NCBI RefSeq assembly: GCF_014841135.1 | Contig: NZ_JACYTN010000011.1 | Coordinates: 62,001 to 126,000, forward strand | DNA: 64,000 nt | Direction of reading: 5' to 3' | Source: Paenibacillus arenosi | Lineage (GTDB): Bacteria; Bacillota; Bacilli; Paenibacillales; Paenibacillaceae | Shown: one piece after another, positions 27,253-35,682 of the stretch | How the letters are laid out: each line of letters begins with the position of its first letter | Numbering within the stretch: position 1 is the stretch's first letter | The notes under the pieces: generated by a model | Told to the model about the DNA's origin: nothing | Seen by the model: only the letters and a program-made list of their open reading frames with translations | Databases searched by the model: none | Program-made: the position numbers and the translations under genes

Positions 27253-27969
27253 TTATTCAGCGCTTTCGATGATTGCTTTTACTCGCTCTGGTAACTCAGC
27301 AATCTCTTCTTTAGATAGCCCCTCAACCTGTACAGCAGGTAGAATCGTTAGCTCAACTTCTGCTGGAGAGATCCAGAATCCGTTAGCCTCCATGAGCTTA
27401 TAAGAACCTGAAATACGAATTGGCACAATAGGAGCCCCCGTCTTCGTTGCGATACGAAATGCACCATTTTTGAATTCGCCGATTTGGTCACCTTTACTGC
27501 GCGTACCTTCAGGGAATACAACAACAGAATGACCATTAGCAACAAGTTCTGTCGCTTCCTTCAAACTGTTCATTGCCTGACGCATATTGTTCCGGTCAAC
27601 AAATATACAGCGGAACAGCTTCATCCAATCACGGATAAGCGGCAGCTTGCCGATCTCTTGCTTCGCAAACATCGACTTCGGGTTGCCAAGGTGGCCTAAT
27701 AAAATCGGTACATCGAAATTCCCCTGATGGTTGGAAACATACACCGCTGGCTCAGCAGGCAAATGCTCCTCTCCACGTACCGTTACTTTTGCACCTGCTA
27801 CTCGCAGTAAAGAACGCGCCCATTTTACAACATGCTTAGCTACATGAGCATCAAGTTCTTCTGTTCGCCCTTCACGCTGCAGCCTCTTTGCCTTGTTAAG
27901 GTGAGGAAGCAAGCCTATTAAGTAAATCCAAAAATAGATAAACCATACTATGGTGCGGATAATCTTCAT
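27253..27969 (-). CDS. plsC: 1-acyl-sn-glycerol-3-phosphate acyltransferase
   Basis: PlsC acylates lysophosphatidic acid at the sn-2 position to give phosphatidic acid, at the cytoplasmic membrane. The 238-residue protein has an N-terminal hydrophobic helix (TIVWFIYFWIYLIGLL), the catalytic HX4D box in VSNHQGNFD and the glycerol-phosphate-binding FPEGTRSKGD. AAAGGA lies eight bases before the ATG. It is flanked by its own terminator and a promoter-sized upstream gap, so it is probably monocistronic. Confidence 0.9.
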   Translation of the reverse strand: MKIIRTIVWFIYFWIYLIGLLPHLNKAKRLQREGRTEELDAHVAKHVVKWARSLLRVAGAKVTVRGEEHLPAEPAVYVSNHQGNFDVPILLGHLGNPKSMFAKQEIGKLPLIRDWMKLFRCIFVDRNNMRQAMNSLKEATELVANGHSVVVFPEGTRSKGDQIGEFKNGAFRIATKTGAPIVPIRISGSYKLMEANGFWISPAEVELTILPAVQVEGLSKEEIAELPERVKAIIESAE

Positions 27970-28198
27970 GAAGTCCGTCCTTTCAAATGATGTACTCCGA
28001 GTATAGCACGGTTTTAACCTTTATGATTTATTGAAATAATTTACTTCCTAATGGAATACAAGTGAATGCATGTTATCCCTGAATTGATTTGTTTACGATG
28101 CAACGATATGATAAATAGGTCAAATCAAAGTCATAAGAACGTGATGCATCGATATGCAGATCGTTCGAGTCACTCAAGATAAATAAAGGAGCGATAAC

Positions 28199-28435
28199 AT
28201 GGAATATTCAGCAGAGCAAGTTGCTGAGTGGATGTTGAAAGAACTTCAATTTTCAGGCATGCTGCGCCAAGACGAAGCAGTAGCATACATTCGAGAGCAT
28301 TTTGGCGAGTCTTTTATATATGCACATGAGAATGGCAATGTATCGATTGAGAAAGAAGTAAAGAAAGCATTTAAAAAATTGCACCGCGGCAGAGCTGCAT
28401 GGGATCGTGATGGCTTCTTCTGGGGTTGGACGTAA
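28199..28435 (+). CDS. DUF6953 family small protein
   Basis: A 78-residue soluble protein beginning EYSAEQVAEWMLKEL with a central HFGESFIYAHENGNVSI and a C-terminal VKKAFKKLHRGRAAWDRDGFFWGW. This pattern matches the family described as integron-cassette-like DUF6953, of unknown function. AAAGGAG is seven bases before the ATG, so translation is well supported. It stands alone and converges on the giant SLH gene, sharing the terminator at 28467-28514. Confidence 0.7.
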   Translation: MEYSAEQVAEWMLKELQFSGMLRQDEAVAYIREHFGESFIYAHENGNVSIEKEVKKAFKKLHRGRAAWDRDGFFWGWT

Positions 28436-28466
28436 ATCAGGGTTCCTCGAACATACCTAGGAAATA

Positions 28467-28514
28467 CAAAAGCGCTGTTGAGTATTGGCACAAAGCCATT
28501 CAACAGCGCTTTTT
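28467..28514. terminator. Bidirectional terminator
   Basis: AAAAGCGCTGTTGA pairs with TCAACAGCGCTTTT; A- and T-runs lie on both sides, between two converging genes. Confidence 0.85.
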
Positions 28515-28523
28515 CATTTTTTA

Positions 28524-31500
28524 TTATTGCTGCTTAAGCCATACTTCCTGACCATCTTTTAGCAAGTACCGATGAGTCGTTGAAGCTTCCATAATATCGT
28601 CATATGCCCAATACGCAGGCTGGACATCTTTCCATTTTTGCAAGGCATGGATAGATGCAGGTGTACGTCCAAGTATTTTATTGATTAGCACAACAACCTG
28701 CGCTCTAGTTAGAGATTGCTGTGGACGATACGTTCCATTTGGGAAACCTTTTAATACATTCGCTTCAGATGCACTTTCAATATACGCCTCAGCCCAATGC
28801 CCTTTCACATCTGTAAAGCTCAATTGGTAAGTACCGCTATTCTTCAACTGCTTCAGCTTGCTCACGATAATAGCAATTTCAGCACGCGTTACCATTTTCT
28901 CTGGATGAAATTGGCCGTTTTTATCACCAATCATGAGCTTGCTTTGTGCTACTGTAGAAATATGTTTATTCGCCCAATGCGATGCCCCCACATCTGTGAA
29001 AGCAATAGTTGCTGACTGCTGTTTAGACTGTTCCCCTTGAAGGAAAAGACGAACTAGTATGGAAGCCAGTTCAGCCCGCGTAATTCCTTGATTTGGGCGG
29101 AACGTTCCATCTTTATAGCCAAATATATACGGTGCATGCTCCTTCGTATCATTGGCCATTCGAATATCTAATTTTACAGCCGTATGCTTAACATGAATGG
29201 ATGGTGTAGATTGCTCCTTGCGGCTGTCATACGTTTTAAATCCTTCTTTTTCAGCGATGACATAATAGTCGCCTTCTGGGAAGAGCAACCAGCCGAATTG
29301 TCCTTCTGTATCGCTGTACTGGACATTCTCGTTATAGGAAAGTTTCTTTGCTTCGATCCTCGGCAGTGCTACTTGAGCACCAGGTACTTTACCATTTTTT
29401 CGATTAAGTTCCGTATCAGCCCAAAATAAGCTTAGCTTCACTCCCACAATTGGTTGCTTCGTTTCTGCATCTCGTACAACACTAATTGGATCGATGACTG
29501 TTACCTTCATAACTGACTTATCTGAATCGCTAACGACTAGCTCACCTTCTGTACCCGCAAGCCGTTCCCCATTGGCTGTTGTTACAAATAAATGTACGCG
29601 ATACGTGCCTTTTGATAACGGCTTAAATGTAAAGGTGCCATCAGTCGCAATCTCAATGCCTTGCTGTAGTCGTTTGCTATTATTGGAATCGTAAATATCC
29701 GCTCTTAGTTGCAGCTTAGCATCAATTAAATGTGTAACAGGAACTTGAAGTATCGACCCATTTGCATCAATGACCTGAATACTGCCTTTACTGTCTTTTG
29801 GCGTGTAATCACCTGACCCATTGGATCCACCGTTCGATGCTGGATCTTCACGAGTAATTGTGACTAAGTAAGGCTTCGATGATCCATCTTGTGCGGTAAC
29901 GAGTATCGTAATCGCATTCGCTCCGACTTTTAATGTCACTTTTACTGCAGTTCCGTTCGCTGCTGCTGTTCCATTTATCGTAATGGTTGAAGTGGCATCT
30001 GCTGCAATTGCACTGATGCTTACTTCATACACCGCATTCGTAACGCTTGCCGTATAGTTCGTAGTTCCCGATGAAAATGTCGGACTCAACGTGCCTGTAC
30101 TCAGCGTCAAGCTGCTTAAGCCTGCATTGCTTGACTGCGGCGGAGTTGAGCGTGTAACAATTACCGTGTATGTTTTCGTCGTACCATCCTGTGCGGTAAC
30201 GAGGATAGTAATCACATTCGCTCCGATGTTGAGCGGGACTTTCACAGCCGTTCCATTCGCTGCTGCCGTCCCGTTTATTGTAATCGTTGTAGCAACATCA
30301 GATGCTATCGCGCTAACGTCTACATCATATACGGCATGAGATACGCTTGCCGTATAGCTGGTTGTACCAGATGCAAACCCTGGGCTTAATGTTCCCGCAC
30401 TTAGCGTCAAGTTGCTCAAGTCCGCATTGCTCGACAATGGTACTGCTCGCGTTACCGTCACCGTGTATGTCTTCGTCGTTCCATCTTCCGCCGTGACGAC
30501 TACCGTAATTGGGTTCGATCCTACGTTCAACGGTATGCGCGTTCCACTGCCACTTGCTACCGCAGCTCCATTCACCGTTACGCTCGCTTTGCTATCCGCA
30601 ACTGTTGGCGTCACATCCAACTCCGTTACACCGCTCGAAACGTTCGCCGTGTAGCTCGTTGTGCCAGATGCAAACGCTGGGGTCAGCGTTCCTGCACTTA
30701 GCACTAAGCCACTTAGGTTCGCGTCACTCGACTGCGGCACTGCTCGCGTCACTGTCACCGTGTACGTCTTTGGCGTTCCATTTTCCGCTGTAACGACTAC
30801 CGTAATCGGATTCGCTCCCACGTTCAACGGAACGCGATGAGCGTTTCCACTTGCCACGACCGCACCGTTCACCGTCACGCTCGCCTTGCTATCCGCTGCC
30901 GTCGGCGTCACATCCAGCTCCGCCACGCTATGCGCCACGTCCGCCGTGTAGCTCAACGTGCCAGATGCAAACGCTGGATTCAACGTTCCTGCGCTTAGCG
31001 ACAAGCCACTTAGGTTCGCGTCACTCGACTGCGGCACTGCTCGCGTTACCGTCACCGTGTACGTCTTCGTCGTCCCATCTTCCGCCGTGACGACTACCGT
31101 AATCGGATTCGCTCCCACGTTCAACGGAACGCGATGCGCGTTTCCGCTTGCCACTGCCATACCGTTTACCGTCACAGTCGCCTTGCTCTCCGCTACCGTC
31201 GGCGTCACATCCAACTCCGCCACGCTATTCGCCACGTCTGCCGTGTAGCTCAACGTGCCAGACGCAAACGTTGGACTCAACGTCCCCGCGCTCAGCGTCA
31301 ATCCGCTCAAGTCCGCGTTGCTCGACAGCGGCGGTGTGGCACGTGTTACCGTCACCGTGTACGTCTTCTTCGTTCCATTTTCCGCCGTCACGACTACCGT
31401 AATCGGATTCGCCCCCACGTTCAACGGAACGCGATGCGCGTTTCCGCTTGCCACGGCCGCACCGTTCACCGTCACGCTCGCCTTGCTATCCGCTGCCGTT

Positions 31501-33167
31501 GGCCTCACATGCAGCTCCGCCACGCTATGCGCCACGTCCGCCGTGTAGCTCAACGTGCCAGACGCAAACGTTGGACTCAACGTCCCCGCGCTCAGCGTCA
31601 ATCCGCTCAAGTCCGCGTTGCTCGACAGCGGCGGTGTGGCACGTGTTACCGTCACCGTGTACGTCTTCGGCGTTCCATCTTCCGCCGTGACGACTACCGT
31701 TATCCGGTTCGCTCCTACATTCAACGACACTCGCGAGGCACTTCCACTTGCCACCGCAGCACCATTCACCGTTATGCTCGCTTTGCTATCTGCTACTGTT
31801 AGCGTCACATCCAGCTCCGTTACGCTGCTTGCCACGTTCGCCGTGTAGCTTGTCGTACCAGAGGCAAACGCTGGACTCAACGTTCCCGCGCTTAGCGCTA
31901 AGCCACTTAGGTTCGCGTCACTCGACTGTGGCACTGCTCGTGTCACCGTTACCATGTACGTTTTCATCGTTCCATCTTCCGCCGTGACGATTACCGTAAT
32001 CGGATTCGCTCCCACGTTCAACGGAACGCGATGCGCGTTTCCACTTGCCACGGCCGCACCGTTCACCGTCACGCTCGCCTTGCTATCCGCTGCCGTTGGC
32101 CTCACATGCAGCTCCGCCACGCTATGCGCCACGTCCGCCGTGTAGCTCAACGTGCCAGATGAAAACGCTGGCGCCAGCGTTCCCGCGCTCAGCGTCAATC
32201 CGCTCAAGTCCGCATTGCTCGACAACGGCTGTGCTTGCGATAGTAAATGGCCTCCCACTCCGACAATAACGAATCGACCGCTTCCATAAGCAAGATGATT
32301 AAGATCAATGGAATTCCCCGAATTCTCTTCTGTCCATGTCAGCCCATCCGTAGAAGCTAGAATTAGCCCCTTATCTCCAGGCACGACAAACTTGTTATTT
32401 CCGTAAGCCACCCCATACAAGCTCTTGCTTCCGGATGGAACTGCTCGCTTGTTCCACGCAACACCATCCGTTGACGTGAGTAATGTTCCCCTAGCACCTA
32501 CAACAACATAAGTTCCATTGCCATAGATCACCCCGAGTAACGCCTCACTCACACCTGAATTCCTCACCGTCCAACTAACACCATCCGTAGACGTATAAAT
32601 AACCCCAGCATCTCCAACTGCTACAAATTGCCCACCGCCGTAGGTCAACGAATATAAATTTGATGAGCCTTGCTTTGAATTCGTCCAGTTATGACCATCA
32701 GACGAAACAAGTACTGTTCCCTTATAGCCCACTACAACATACTTCTGACTATCCGTTGCAACTGTACTCAAATCTTCCGATACCCCTGAAGTCCTAGGTG
32801 TCCAAGTAAGCCCATCTGCGGAACTATATATTTTCCCATAGTAACCGACCGTAAGCCATTGATCTCGCACGTACTGCACACCAAGTGTATTTGTTGGTAA
32901 TGTTGCCTGGTTGCTCCATGAGACTCCATCTATAGACGTAACCACTTCACGGTTATTGCTTACCGCGATCCAACGCCCATTGCCATAAGCTACATTGTTA
33001 AGCATCGTACTCGTGCCTGAAGAGTATGCCGTCCAAGATGTAGTTGCCTGTGCAACCCCGCCTACTGCTCCTAAGCTACCTACTAAAACCGTAATAAAAC
33101 ATAGCGCCACAATCCCTATCCGTCGCCATAAATGATAGTTACTAACTCTACTACTTCTCATATCCAT
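28524..33167 (-). CDS. Giant S-layer-anchored surface protein: beta-propeller, eight cadherin-like repeats, three SLH domains
   Basis: The secreted protein has about 1547 residues. A signal peptide ends near GVAQATT. Seven propeller blades follow with the recurring pattern GxYVVVGxxGTLLTSTDGVxW, then eight near-identical cadherin-like (PF12733-type) repeats of about 99 residues (each SSNADLSGLTLSAGTL ... VTVTRA). Two carboxypeptidase-regulatory/Ig-like domains come next, then three SLH domains with the TRAE motif (GITRAELASI, MVTRAEIAI, SLTRAQVV). SLH domains bind pyruvylated secondary cell-wall polymer, so it should sit on the cell surface as a stalked adhesin-like structure. ATG 33167 (GAGG six bases upstream) is chosen; 33161 is also possible. 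It is divergent from the GNAT/tail-collar operon. Confidence 0.88.
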   Translation of the reverse strand: MDMRSSRVSNYHLWRRIGIVALCFITVLVGSLGAVGGVAQATTSWTAYSSGTSTMLNNVAYGNGRWIAVSNNREVVTSIDGVSWSNQATLPTNTLGVQYVRDQWLTVGYYGKIYSSADGLTWTPRTSGVSEDLSTVATDSQKYVVVGYKGTVLVSSDGHNWTNSKQGSSNLYSLTYGGGQFVAVGDAGVIYTSTDGVSWTVRNSGVSEALLGVIYGNGTYVVVGARGTLLTSTDGVAWNKRAVPSGSKSLYGVAYGNNKFVVPGDKGLILASTDGLTWTEENSGNSIDLNHLAYGSGRFVIVGVGGHLLSQAQPLSSNADLSGLTLSAGTLAPAFSSGTLSYTADVAHSVAELHVRPTAADSKASVTVNGAAVASGNAHRVPLNVGANPITVIVTAEDGTMKTYMVTVTRAVPQSSDANLSGLALSAGTLSPAFASGTTSYTANVASSVTELDVTLTVADSKASITVNGAAVASGSASRVSLNVGANRITVVVTAEDGTPKTYTVTVTRATPPLSSNADLSGLTLSAGTLSPTFASGTLSYTADVAHSVAELHVRPTAADSKASVTVNGAAVASGNAHRVPLNVGANPITVVVTAENGTKKTYTVTVTRATPPLSSNADLSGLTLSAGTLSPTFASGTLSYTADVANSVAELDVTPTVAESKATVTVNGMAVASGNAHRVPLNVGANPITVVVTAEDGTTKTYTVTVTRAVPQSSDANLSGLSLSAGTLNPAFASGTLSYTADVAHSVAELDVTPTAADSKASVTVNGAVVASGNAHRVPLNVGANPITVVVTAENGTPKTYTVTVTRAVPQSSDANLSGLVLSAGTLTPAFASGTTSYTANVSSGVTELDVTPTVADSKASVTVNGAAVASGSGTRIPLNVGSNPITVVVTAEDGTTKTYTVTVTRAVPLSSNADLSNLTLSAGTLSPGFASGTTSYTASVSHAVYDVDVSAIASDVATTITINGTAAANGTAVKVPLNIGANVITILVTAQDGTTKTYTVIVTRSTPPQSSNAGLSSLTLSTGTLSPTFSSGTTNYTASVTNAVYEVSISAIAADATSTITINGTAAANGTAVKVTLKVGANAITILVTAQDGSSKPYLVTITREDPASNGGSNGSGDYTPKDSKGSIQVIDANGSILQVPVTHLIDAKLQLRADIYDSNNSKRLQQGIEIATDGTFTFKPLSKGTYRVHLFVTTANGERLAGTEGELVVSDSDKSVMKVTVIDPISVVRDAETKQPIVGVKLSLFWADTELNRKNGKVPGAQVALPRIEAKKLSYNENVQYSDTEGQFGWLLFPEGDYYVIAEKEGFKTYDSRKEQSTPSIHVKHTAVKLDIRMANDTKEHAPYIFGYKDGTFRPNQGITRAELASILVRLFLQGEQSKQQSATIAFTDVGASHWANKHISTVAQSKLMIGDKNGQFHPEKMVTRAEIAIIVSKLKQLKNSGTYQLSFTDVKGHWAEAYIESASEANVLKGFPNGTYRPQQSLTRAQVVVLINKILGRTPASIHALQKWKDVQPAYWAYDDIMEASTTHRYLLKDGQEVWLKQQ
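29850..32222 (-). repeat. Eight tandem repeats of about 297 bp within the SLH protein gene
   Basis: Eight copies encode the cadherin-like domains. Copies 3, 4 and 5 and parts of 1 are nearly identical over long stretches, while the last two (nearest the SLH end) have diverged. The tract is richer in GC than its flanks and creates many spurious antisense open frames. Confidence 0.85.
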
Positions 33168-33394
33168 GCTCCACCTCGTACTAGTATGATTGCTTCGACA
33201 AGATGTGACAGTTATATATGTACAACTTAACATATTACAACTTTTTCCAGTGATGTTACCACTCATTATATACGACACCTATACTTTATTCACTCAAAAA
33301 ATAGTTTTAGTTTCTACTTTTTTTCATCGGTAACTATGATATATTCATATTGTAATTCCACATTTTTCTATCCATATCGACAGGAGGTGACATT

Positions 33395-33877
33395 TTGCAG
33401 TACAGATCTGCTTGCAGCGAAGATGAGCCTTTTTTATTTGAGCTCTATGCAGATAGTCGCAGGAAAGAAATCCTTGCCTGGGAATGGGACGAAATGACCA
33501 GAGATGCTTTTCTACAAATGCAGTGGAAAGCTCAGCAGCACTCTTATGCAGTACAATATCCGGACGCGCAGCATTTCATCATAGAAACGAAAGAGCATAT
33601 TCCAGTGGGCCGCTATATTTTATGGGATTCCAATCAGCATACCACTCTAGTAGATCTCACTATACATAGCCTGTATCGCAACCAAGGCATAGGGACATCT
33701 ATTCTTACGATGCTGCAAGCTGATGCCATCCTCACAAGCAAGCCTATTGTTCTTTCCGTATTCGAGCAGAACTTCGCTGCGAGACGACTCTATGAACGGC
33801 TTGGTTTCTGTGTGACTCAGAGCACAGAACTATATGCAACAATGATATGGACCCCACATCCACCTATAAAGGAGTGA
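33395..33877 (+). CDS. GNAT-family N-acetyltransferase
   Basis: The 160-residue protein has a GNAT fold: an N-terminal YRSACSEDEPFLFELYAD, the acetyl-CoA-binding core LTIHSLYRNQGIGTSIL with an R/Q-x-x-G-x-G/A loop, and a closing FAARRLYERLGFCVTQ. The start is TTG, fixed by a strong AGGAGGTGA seven bases upstream. It is the first gene of a tight cluster with three tail-collar genes (nine bases to the next), so it probably modifies one of those proteins or a linked small molecule. The substrate is unknown. Confidence 0.85.
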   Translation: MQYRSACSEDEPFLFELYADSRRKEILAWEWDEMTRDAFLQMQWKAQQHSYAVQYPDAQHFIIETKEHIPVGRYILWDSNQHTTLVDLTIHSLYRNQGIGTSILTMLQADAILTSKPIVLSVFEQNFAARRLYERLGFCVTQSTELYATMIWTPHPPIKE

Positions 33878-33886
33878 CGTTCAATT

Positions 33887-34384
33887 ATGGAGAGCTATGT
33901 TGGAGAAATTCGAATGTTTGGGGGCAACTTTGCACCCCAAGGTTGGGCATTATGTAATGGACAGCTCATAAGTATTGCGGAAAATGAAGTGTTATTTTCG
34001 TTAATAGGTACCACATATGGCGGAGATGGTCAAACGACGTTTGCTTTACCTGATCTTCGGGGACGTATTCCGCTTCACACAAGTAATACACTTCCACTTG
34101 GCAGCAAGGCAGGAACCGAAACGGTGACACTAATTAGCAGTCAACTGCCCGCGCATACGCATCAAGTTGTGTCAGTTGGCGCAGCTGGACAAAGTGCGTC
34201 ACCTACTAATATGTTATGGGCGGCGTCTCCAGCTCCCATTTACGGACAATCAAGCACGACAGTTAATATGAACGCTCAATCCATTACGGCGGTTGGCGGC
34301 AACCAACCTCATGACAACATGATGCCCACCACGACAATTTCATTTATTATCTCGCTTTATGGAGTTTATCCATCACAAGGCTAA
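33887..34384 (+). CDS. Tail-collar (microcystin-dependent-protein-like) protein 1
   Basis: The 165-residue protein begins with the collar-domain signature MESYVGEIRMFGGNFAPQGWALCNGQ, then YGGDGQTTFALPDLRGRIP (motifs separated here), a histidine-containing TLISSQLPAHTH and the ending NMMPTTTISFIISLYGVYPSQG. This is the phage tail-collar/MdpB family (PF07484). It is the first of three consecutive paralogues after a GNAT gene. No other phage structural gene is near, so it is not from an intact prophage. No signal peptide is visible. The function is unknown outside phages. Confidence 0.85.
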   Translation: MESYVGEIRMFGGNFAPQGWALCNGQLISIAENEVLFSLIGTTYGGDGQTTFALPDLRGRIPLHTSNTLPLGSKAGTETVTLISSQLPAHTHQVVSVGAAGQSASPTNMLWAASPAPIYGQSSTTVNMNAQSITAVGGNQPHDNMMPTTTISFIISLYGVYPSQG

Positions 34385-34409
34385 ATACGTATTAAAGGAG
34401 GCATTTATT

Positions 34410-34910
34410 ATGGCTGAGCCATTTTTAGGAGAAGTCAAATTATTCCCGATCAATTATGCCCCACGAGGCTGGGCTGCTTGCAACGGCCAAATCCTTTCTA
34501 TCAATCAGAACCAAGCACTCTTTTCGTTACTAGGAGCCGTATATGGAGGAGATGGAAGAACAACCTTCGCATTACCCGATTTGCGCGGTCGTGTTCCGAT
34601 CCACATTTCACAACAAATTCCACTTGGACGGTCAGCTGGAGAAGCGGGCCATACCCTTACTATAAACGAAATGCCTATGCATACTCATATGGCTCAGGCA
34701 TCATCCAATCAAGCAACTGCTGTTTCAGCACAAAATAATGCTTGGTCCGATGCAGCAGACAATTACAAAGACACAACACCGCAAAGTGTGCCGATGGCGG
34801 CAAATGCGCTTTCTACTGCTGGTCAATCACAAGCTCATAACAATATGCAGCCTTACCTTGCTTTACAATTTTGTATTGCAATATCCGGGATATATCCATC
34901 CCGCAGTTAA
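34410..34910 (+). CDS. Tail-collar (microcystin-dependent-protein-like) protein 2
   Basis: The 166-residue paralogue opens MAEPFLGEVKLFPINYAPRGW, keeps YGGDGRTTFALPDLRGRVP and MPMHTHMAQA, and ends LALQFCIAISGIYPSRS. A frame extending back to 34359 overlaps gene 1 and is rejected; AAAGGAGG lies ten bases before the ATG at 34410. Gene spacing of 25 bases and matching direction indicate one operon. The variable middle region (residues 85-140) differs strongly from its neighbours, as expected of fibre-tip domains with different ligands. Confidence 0.85.
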   Translation: MAEPFLGEVKLFPINYAPRGWAACNGQILSINQNQALFSLLGAVYGGDGRTTFALPDLRGRVPIHISQQIPLGRSAGEAGHTLTINEMPMHTHMAQASSNQATAVSAQNNAWSDAADNYKDTTPQSVPMAANALSTAGQSQAHNNMQPYLALQFCIAISGIYPSRS

Positions 34911-34931
34911 TCATATTAGGAGGGCACTATT

Positions 34932-35474
34932 ATGGCTGAAGCATATCTTGGTGAAATTCGCATTTTCTCAGGAAACTTTGCTCCAAATGGATGGGCATTG
35001 TGCAATGGACAATTGATGCCAATTGCACGATATACTGCGCTATTCTCGATTCTCGGTGTCCAATACGGTGGAGACGGTAGATCAACGTTTGCTCTCCCCA
35101 ACCTTATGGGACAAGCACCCATGCATCAAGGTCATGGGCCTGGCTTGACACCACGAACCATTGGTGAACAAAACGGAAGCCCAACAGTTACATTACTACA
35201 GACTGAAATACCTTCACATACCCATATTCCACAAGCAATTAATGATGTGGGCTCAAGCAACAATCCTGAGAAGCAGATATGGGCACAATCACCTAAGCAA
35301 GGTCGCCCGGGACGTGAAGAGCAAAATCCGCTGTACGACACGGTCATTAATACGCCATTGTCTCCACACGCACTGCAACCAACAGGCGGTTCTCTGCCGC
35401 ACAATAATATGCAGCCTTACCTTGCGCAAACATTCATCATTTGTTTGGCTGGTGTATTTCCGCCCCGCGGTTAA
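34932..35474 (+). CDS. Tail-collar (microcystin-dependent-protein-like) protein 3
   Basis: The 180-residue paralogue opens MAEAYLGEIRIFSGNFAPNGW, with YGGDGRSTFALPNLMGQAPMH and EIPSHTHIPQAI. It carries a longer middle insert rich in Pro and Gly (AQSPKQGRPGREEQNPLYD), and ends LAQTFIICLAGVFPPRG. AGGAGG lies seven bases before the ATG. It is the last gene of the GNAT/collar cluster and is followed by a strong terminator. Confidence 0.85.
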   Translation: MAEAYLGEIRIFSGNFAPNGWALCNGQLMPIARYTALFSILGVQYGGDGRSTFALPNLMGQAPMHQGHGPGLTPRTIGEQNGSPTVTLLQTEIPSHTHIPQAINDVGSSNNPEKQIWAQSPKQGRPGREEQNPLYDTVINTPLSPHALQPTGGSLPHNNMQPYLAQTFIICLAGVFPPRG

Positions 35475-35493
35475 GCCTACATAGTAAATAGAA

Positions 35494-35545
35494 AAGGGCA
35501 GAGCTCCTTCTAGCCAACTAGCTAGGATGCTCTGCCTTATTTTTT
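35494..35545 (+). terminator. Terminator of the GNAT/tail-collar operon
   Basis: AAGGGCAGAGC pairs with GCTCTGCCTT, with a nested CTAGC/GCTAG stem and a following T-run. Confidence 0.85.
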
Positions 35546-35682
35546 GCAAAAGTAATGACATGTCGATCAGATTATCCTCTTAGTCTAGAATAACCTTTGC
35601 CCTCGGATGCAACACGCCCAATATTTTAATGGTAATGGTAATGGTAATCAACTAACTATCTTTCCGTTTACCCGCTTCGCAC

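Noticed and set aside
30091-32269. Many long plus-strand open frames opposite the SLH protein gene
   Set aside because: They are antisense images of the repeated cadherin-like coding units; none has a ribosome site and their peptides are Pro/Ser/Cys-rich mirror sequences.
33887-35474. Prophage tail module
   Set aside because: Only collar-domain genes are present; no tape measure, baseplate, sheath, capsid, integrase or lysis gene lies nearby.
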